A stretch of DNA of 64,000 bases from Lachnospiraceae bacterium (GTDB lineage: Bacteria; Bacillota; Clostridia; Lachnospirales; Lachnospiraceae): positions 36,561 through 100,560 of the forward strand of contig CAAGKF010000102.1 of NCBI GenBank assembly GCA_900770345.1, written 5' to 3'. Of this stretch, positions 60,000-64,000 are shown piece by piece. The position numbers were made by a program, and so were the translations under genes. The first letter of the stretch is position 1. Each line of letters begins with the position of its first letter. The notes beneath the pieces are model-generated. The model did not search any database, was not told where the DNA came from, and worked only from the letters and a program-made list of their open reading frames with translations.

Positions 60000-60599
60000 A
60001 TGACGGATTTTAAGAACAGTGAGACAGCCAGGAATCTGATGAGGGCATTTGCGGGGGAGAGCCAGGCGCGCAGCCGTTATACGATGGCGGCTGATCTGGC
60101 GCGGTTCCAGAATATGCCTGCAGTAGAAGCGGTTTTCCGGTATACGGCTGATCAGGAAAAGGAGCATGCGCGGATCTTTTATGAGTACCTGGAGCCTCTG
60201 GACAAAGAGACAGTCTTCATTGACGGCGGATATCCGGTGGACAGGGAATCCAACACGCTGGCACAGCTGAATGCCGCCGCTCACAATGAATTTGAGGAGC
60301 ATGATGTGGTGTACCGATCTTTTGCCGAAACGGCACAAAAGGAGGGGTATCCGGAGATCGCCGCCAGCTTCCGCATGATTGCCGGGATTGAAAAGATCCA
60401 CGGAGAGCGTTTCCAGTATCTGTCCGATCTTCTGGGAGCAGGAGCACTCTATAAAAGGGAAAAAAGCACCAGCTGGGTATGTACGAACTGCGGATATGTA
60501 TATGAGGGGAAAGAACCGCCCAGACAATGTCCCGTCTGTCATCATGAACAGGGATATTTTGCAGGGGAAGAACTGGCGCCCTGGTTTCTCCGAAAATGA
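60000..60599 (+). CDS. rbr: Rubrerythrin
   Basis: A 199-residue protein of usual length. The ferritin-like four-helix domain (residues about 1-145) carries the diiron Glu ligands (AGESQARSRY, DQEKEHARIF, HNEFEEHDVVY, IEKIHGERF). A C-terminal rubredoxin-like domain has the two Cys pairs CTNCGYVY and CPVCHH. It reduces hydrogen peroxide with electrons from rubredoxin or NADH systems, an oxygen-defence enzyme of anaerobes. ATG 60000 has GGAGGAAA upstream. Monocistronic. Confidence 0.95.
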   Translation: MTDFKNSETARNLMRAFAGESQARSRYTMAADLARFQNMPAVEAVFRYTADQEKEHARIFYEYLEPLDKETVFIDGGYPVDRESNTLAQLNAAAHNEFEEHDVVYRSFAETAQKEGYPEIAASFRMIAGIEKIHGERFQYLSDLLGAGALYKREKSTSWVCTNCGYVYEGKEPPRQCPVCHHEQGYFAGEELAPWFLRK

Positions 60600-60608
60600 A
60601 ATTAAGGT

Positions 60609-60637
60609 TTTACAAAGGATGGGACAAATGATATGAT
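60609..60637 (+). promoter_or_regulatory. Promoter for the HAD phosphatase gene
   Basis: TTTACA (60609-60614), a 17-bp spacer and TATGAT (60632-60637), 46 bp before the ATG at 60684. Confidence 0.65.
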
Positions 60638-60683
60638 AGTACCATATCGGCCGGCAGGCAAAGACATACGAAGGAGAACAGAA

Positions 60684-61355
60684 ATGAGCAGGAAGGTAAA
60701 AGCAGTTATTTTTGATCAGGATGGCCTTATGTTTGATACGGAGCGGCTGGGAGCGGAGGGCTGGTACAGGACAGCGTCCCATTACGGCATCCGGGTGGAT
60801 GAGGAGTTTCTTCGGGAGCTCCGGGGAGCCAGTCAGGCCAGGGTAAAAGCTGCTTTTGAGGCCTGCTACGGAACAGAGATCGATTATGAGGCCTTTCGGG
60901 AAGAAAAGCGCCGTTTTTCTTACAGATGGATCGAGGAACATGGCGTTCCGGTCAAAAAAGGACTAAAGCAGCTGCTGTGCTTTTTAAAAAGCCGGGGACT
61001 TCCCATGGCTGTCGCTACAGCCAGCAGCGAGGAGTGGACCAGAAGGAATCTGGCATTTACCGGTCTGGAAGGATATTTTGATCAGCTGGTCTTTGCCGGT
61101 ATGGTGAAGGATGCCAAGCCTGATCCTGCCATCTTCCTGCTGGCGGCAGAAAAGCTGGGGGTCAGTCCGGAGTACTGTATAGTGCTGGAAGATAGCTTTA
61201 ATGGTATCCGGGCTGCGGCAGCCGGCGGATTTATACCGGTTATGGTGCCGGATCTGGCGGAGCCGACGCCGGAAATTCAGGCACTTCTGGCGGTGAAATG
61301 CGAAAGTCTTGAGGATGTTGTCAGGTTGTTTGAAAACGGCTTTTTTGTTTCCTGA
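60684..61355 (+). CDS. HAD superfamily hydrolase (beta-phosphoglucomutase-like)
   Basis: A 223-residue HAD subfamily IA protein. Motif I IFDQDGLMFDTE (catalytic Asp11 and Asp13 region, here D-Q-D), cap helices, motif II VATAS near 110-114, motif III Lys in KDAKPDPAIF, and motif IV VLEDSFNGIRAA. Members hydrolyse or move phosphate on sugar phosphates. ATG 60684 has AAGGAG upstream. The metallophosphoesterase gene follows 16 bp later, so the two are probably cotranscribed. Confidence 0.88.
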   Translation: MSRKVKAVIFDQDGLMFDTERLGAEGWYRTASHYGIRVDEEFLRELRGASQARVKAAFEACYGTEIDYEAFREEKRRFSYRWIEEHGVPVKKGLKQLLCFLKSRGLPMAVATASSEEWTRRNLAFTGLEGYFDQLVFAGMVKDAKPDPAIFLLAAEKLGVSPEYCIVLEDSFNGIRAAAAGGFIPVMVPDLAEPTPEIQALLAVKCESLEDVVRLFENGFFVS

Positions 61356-61371
61356 GAAACCGGAGAGGAGT

Positions 61372-62247
61372 ATGGACATGTGGAAGGCAGCAGCGGCGGC
61401 GGCCGCAGCCGGAGTTCTGTGCCTGGTGCGCTCCGGATATGAGAGGAAAGCTCTTGCGGTGGAGACAATTGAGATAGAAACTGAAAAGATTGGGTCAGAC
61501 AGGACGCTGGTGTTCCTGTCTGATTTACATAACAATGAATTCGGCATTGAAAACAGGCAGCTTCTGGAGGCAATAGAACGTGTGCATCCTGACGCAGTGT
61601 TGTCCGGAGGAGATATGCTGGTTACGAAGGGAGGGGGAGATGACCGGGTGCCTCTCGCTCTGTTCCGGCAACTTGTATCCCTCTGTCCTGTGTACTGCGG
61701 AAACGGAAATCATGAAAACCGTATGGTATGGAAGCGTGAGATCTATGGGAGACAGTATGAGGAATACAGAAAGAAGCTGGAGGATATGGGAGTAATCTGT
61801 CTGGAGGATTCCTCTGCATGGCTGGGAAAGGACCTGAGAATCACAGGGCTGGATCTGGAGGAATGTTTTTACGGTAAGCTGTTTCTGAAAAAGGCCCCTG
61901 CCATGCCGGAGGGATATATGGAAAAAAAATTGGGAAGCTCCCTTTCGGGTTCCGGCCGGATGGGCTATGAAATTCTTCTGGCCCACACGCCGCTGTATTT
62001 TAAGGAGTATGCAGAATGGGGAGCGGACCTTACTCTGGCAGGTCATTTTCATGGAGGAACGATCCGTCTGCCCGGGCTGGGCGGTGTCATGACCCCGCAG
62101 TATCAGTTCTTCCTGCCCTGGTGCGCAGGCACCTTTTCACAGGGAGAAAAGAGGATGATCGTGAGCAGGGGACTGGGAACCCATTCTATTAATATCCGGC
62201 TGAACAACCGTCCGCAGCTTGCGGTGATACAGCTGAAAAAGAGGTAG
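61372..62247 (+). CDS. Membrane-anchored metallophosphoesterase (YkuE/calcineurin-like)
   Basis: A 291-residue protein with an N-terminal hydrophobic anchor (about 3-19). Metal-ligand motifs in order: FLSDLHNNEFG (D-x-H), LSGGDML (GD), GNGNHENR (GNH), and AGHFHGG near 225 (GHxH). The family cleaves phosphoesters, often of lipids such as UDP-diacylglucosamine in the YkuE/LpxH group; substrate here unknown. ATG 61372 is chosen for GGAGAGGAG; the frame extends to 61309 into the HAD gene without an RBS. Confidence 0.85.
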   Translation: MDMWKAAAAAAAAGVLCLVRSGYERKALAVETIEIETEKIGSDRTLVFLSDLHNNEFGIENRQLLEAIERVHPDAVLSGGDMLVTKGGGDDRVPLALFRQLVSLCPVYCGNGNHENRMVWKREIYGRQYEEYRKKLEDMGVICLEDSSAWLGKDLRITGLDLEECFYGKLFLKKAPAMPEGYMEKKLGSSLSGSGRMGYEILLAHTPLYFKEYAEWGADLTLAGHFHGGTIRLPGLGGVMTPQYQFFLPWCAGTFSQGEKRMIVSRGLGTHSINIRLNNRPQLAVIQLKKR

Positions 62248-62267
62248 CGGCGGCAGGAATTCTATGT

Positions 62268-62324
62268 TATGATGATACCGCCGTCCGGGCAGTCGGGCCG
62301 TAAAAAGACCGGGCCGCGGACGGC
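62268..62324 (+). promoter_or_regulatory. Candidate promoter and GC-rich leader hairpin before scpAB
   Basis: Extended -10 TGT-TATGAT (62265-62273) lies about 7 bp before GCCGTCCG (62280-62287), which pairs perfectly with CGGACGGC (62317-62324). No T-run follows, so it is a leader structure rather than a terminator. Confidence 0.35.
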
Positions 62325-62344
62325 AGGAAAATCAGGGTGATCGG

Positions 62345-63145
62345 ATGGAAACAATTACATATAAGCTGGAGCATTTTGAGGGGCCTCTGGACCTGCTGCT
62401 CCATCTCATTGAAAAAAATAAGATCGATATTTATGATATCCCCATTGTGGAGATTACAGCCCAGTATCTGGATTACGTGCGCCATATGGAGCAGCAGGAT
62501 CTGAATATTGTCAGCGATTTCCTGGTTATGGCGGCTACGCTCCTGGATATCAAGGCCAAAATGCTCCTCCCCAAGGAAGTGGATGAGGAAGGAGAGGAGA
62601 TCGATCCCAGGGCGGAGCTGGTGGCAAGGCTTCTGGAATACAAGCGTTACCGGCTGATGGCTGATGAGCTGGCAGACATGGAAGAAGGCGCTCTTAAGCA
62701 TTTCTATAAAAAACAGACTCTGCCTCCGGAGGTGGCGTGCTATCAGCCTCCGGTGGATCTGGACAGCCTGCTGGACGGGCTGACCCTGGCTAAGCTGCAG
62801 CGTATTTTTGAGCAGGTAATGAAGCGCAGAGAGGATAAGATCGACCCCATACGAAGCAGCTTCGGAACAATCAGGCGGGAGCCCATCAGCCTGGAGCAGA
62901 AGATCGGTTCCGTGCTGAGTTATGCCAGACAGGCCCGCAGATTCAGCTTTCGTCAGCTACTGGAGGGACAGAAGGACAAGCTGGAGGTGGTGGTCACGTT
63001 TCTGGCGGTGCTGGAGCTGATGAAGATTGGCAAGATCCATCTGAGCCAGGTGGAAACCTTCGGAGAAATGGATATTGAAGCTCTGGAGCCGGAAGGGGAA
63101 GAGGAGGAGCTGGATCTGGAGGCACTGGGAGATCTGGAAGGGTAG
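62345..63145 (+). CDS. scpA: Segregation and condensation protein A
   Basis: A 266-residue kleisin. The N-terminus (YKLEHFEGPLDLLLHLIEKNKIDIYDIPI) is the family signature that binds the SMC neck; the winged-helix C-terminus (VVVTFLAVLELMKIGKIHLSQ) binds the SMC head. With ScpB and SMC it forms condensin for chromosome organisation and segregation. RBS CAGGG-type. scpB follows 11 bp later in the usual order. Confidence 0.96.
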   Translation: METITYKLEHFEGPLDLLLHLIEKNKIDIYDIPIVEITAQYLDYVRHMEQQDLNIVSDFLVMAATLLDIKAKMLLPKEVDEEGEEIDPRAELVARLLEYKRYRLMADELADMEEGALKHFYKKQTLPPEVACYQPPVDLDSLLDGLTLAKLQRIFEQVMKRREDKIDPIRSSFGTIRREPISLEQKIGSVLSYARQARRFSFRQLLEGQKDKLEVVVTFLAVLELMKIGKIHLSQVETFGEMDIEALEPEGEEEELDLEALGDLEG

Positions 63146-63156
63146 GGACGGATAAT

Positions 63157-63816
63157 ATGAGCGTTCAGGATGAAAAAAAGCAGGATATAAGCGAGGAAAT
63201 AAAAAAGGAACCGGCAAAAAAAACGGAGAAATCCCTGGAAAAGGAGCAGGAGGCTGTCATCGAGGCCGTTCTTTTTACTATGGGAGGTTCCGTGGAGCTG
63301 GGACAGCTGGCGGTTGCGCTGGGTGAGAGCCGGGAGACAGCAAAGGCAGCGGTGGAGCGGCTGGCTGAGCGATACAGAAAATCAAAGGGCGGAATGGAGA
63401 TCACCAGGCTGGATGACAGCTATCAGATGTGTACCAGGGCCTGCTATTATGAAAATCTGATCCGGGTTGCCGCTGCACCGAAAAAACAGGTTCTGACGGA
63501 TGTTGTACTGGAGACTCTGTCTATCATTGCCTACAAGCAGCCTGTGACGAAAATGGAGATTGAAAAAATCCGCGGCGTGAAATCAGATCATGCGGTAAAC
63601 CGTCTGGTGGAATACAATCTTGTTTATGAGGCCGGCCGTCTGGATGCGCCGGGCCGTCCGGCTCTTTTTGCCACAACGGAAGAATTTCTGCGCAGGTTCG
63701 GTGTGGGTTCTGTCCAGGATCTGCCGGATATTGATCCGGAGCAGGAGGCGGAGATCGAGGCTCAGGTAGAGGAGGAACTGCAGCTGAAGCTGGAGGAGCT
63801 GCGGGAGGAGGAATAA
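63157..63816 (+). CDS. scpB: Segregation and condensation protein B
   Basis: A 219-residue protein with two winged-helix domains (about 32-105 and 110-190): EAVLFTMGGSVELGQLAVALG, then VLETLSIIAYKQPVTKMEIEKIRGV, a strong ScpB signature. The N-terminal 30 and C-terminal 25 residues are charged low-complexity extensions rich in Lys/Glu. It dimerises and binds the ScpA linker in the SMC complex. RBS with GGG just before ATG. Confidence 0.96.
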   Translation: MSVQDEKKQDISEEIKKEPAKKTEKSLEKEQEAVIEAVLFTMGGSVELGQLAVALGESRETAKAAVERLAERYRKSKGGMEITRLDDSYQMCTRACYYENLIRVAAAPKKQVLTDVVLETLSIIAYKQPVTKMEIEKIRGVKSDHAVNRLVEYNLVYEAGRLDAPGRPALFATTEEFLRRFGVGSVQDLPDIDPEQEAEIEAQVEEELQLKLEELREEE

Positions 63817-63946
63817 GACACTTCGCTTGCCTTAAGCGGTGCGGCGGCAGCGCAGACAAAGAGCTGCCGGGAACGACAGAAGAAGGAAAAGGGGGCAAAC
63901 AAAAAGGCAGGGAATATATTAGAATAAAAAGAAACAAGATGATAAC

Positions 63947-64000
63947 ATGATTCCGGTTTTTTTATTCGTTATCGCCCTGTGTATGGATATATTCGCCGCA
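63947..64000 (+). CDS. Membrane protein, 3' partial (YtaF/MntP-like start)
   Basis: Only 18 codons are inside the window: MIPVFLFVIALCMDIFAA. The hydrophobic start with a conserved Asp in the first helix recalls YtaF/MntP-type membrane proteins, where scpB-linked ytaF is common in Clostridia. The RBS is weak (AAGATGA). The call is tentative. Confidence 0.4.
   Translation, partial: MIPVFLFVIALCMDIFAA

Overview
The window looks like chromosomal DNA of a Gram-positive anaerobe of the class Clostridia, most likely a Lachnospiraceae-type gut bacterium. This is inferred from strong AGGAGG-type ribosome binding sites, a CIRCE-controlled groESL operon, a glutaminyl-tRNA synthetase of its own, Mini-ribonuclease III, rubrerythrin, a CarD-type regulator, a choline-binding-repeat carboxypeptidase, tRNA genes without encoded CCA, and many families typical of that group. 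No phage, insertion sequence, CRISPR array or plasmid function was seen. The genus cannot be fixed by reading alone.

Layout. 1-4.2 kb: the end of a molybdenum hydroxylase (xanthine dehydrogenase type) operon. Its flavin subunit carries a whole GltD-like NAD(P)H oxidoreductase module nested inside it. 4.4-8.4 kb: an ACT-domain gene remnant, an acetyltransferase, a membrane protein, a TylF-type methyltransferase, a leucine-rich-repeat protein and a Crp/Fnr regulator with a promoter/operator arrangement suggesting autoregulation. 8.5-10.1 kb: a HerA-like ATPase. 10.3-14.4 kb: a four-gene envelope O-acylation operon (SGNH hydrolase, DUF4358-like lipoprotein, MBOAT, DHHW protein). 14.5-19.3 kb: a CarD-like regulator, a divergent carbamate kinase, a CPBP protease, a glycosyltransferase, a PAP2 phosphatase and a peroxiredoxin. 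19.4-19.7 kb: tRNA-Met and tRNA-Val. 19.9-24.2 kb: a lipid kinase followed by ispF-cysS-mrnC-rlmB. 24.2-29.1 kb: a secreted transglutaminase and a type IV pilus/type II secretion-like operon ending in pilT. 29.1-30.3 kb: L-lactate dehydrogenase and tRNA-Thr.

30.5-35.3 kb: a tightly coupled operon of a membrane methyltransferase, a GH3-family adenylating enzyme and a membrane GGDEF/HD-GYP protein, behind a leader ending in a terminator-like hairpin. 35.4-36.4 kb: azlCD. 36.6-41.7 kb: glnS, a MocR-type regulator whose PLP lysine is replaced by arginine, a MORN-like surface protein and an acidic membrane protein. 41.8-43.9 kb: groESL. 44.0-46.4 kb: feoAB. 46.5-51.4 kb: a small membrane protein, guaB, a double Nudix protein and a D,D-carboxypeptidase. 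51.5-59.3 kb: an ABC uptake system of the Fe3+/sugar-phosphate type, with a second binding lipoprotein encoded together with a YesM-type kinase and an AraC-type response regulator. 59.4-64 kb: an XRE regulator with a lysine-rich tail, rubrerythrin, a HAD phosphatase, a metallophosphoesterase, scpAB and the first codons of a membrane protein.

Most of the window is core clostridial chromosome. The most unusual items are the nested flavoprotein fusion, the methyltransferase-GH3-HD-GYP operon with its leader, the carbamate kinase homologue with rewritten active-site loops, the lysine-less MocR protein, and the ABC transporter with a probable binding-protein co-sensor.
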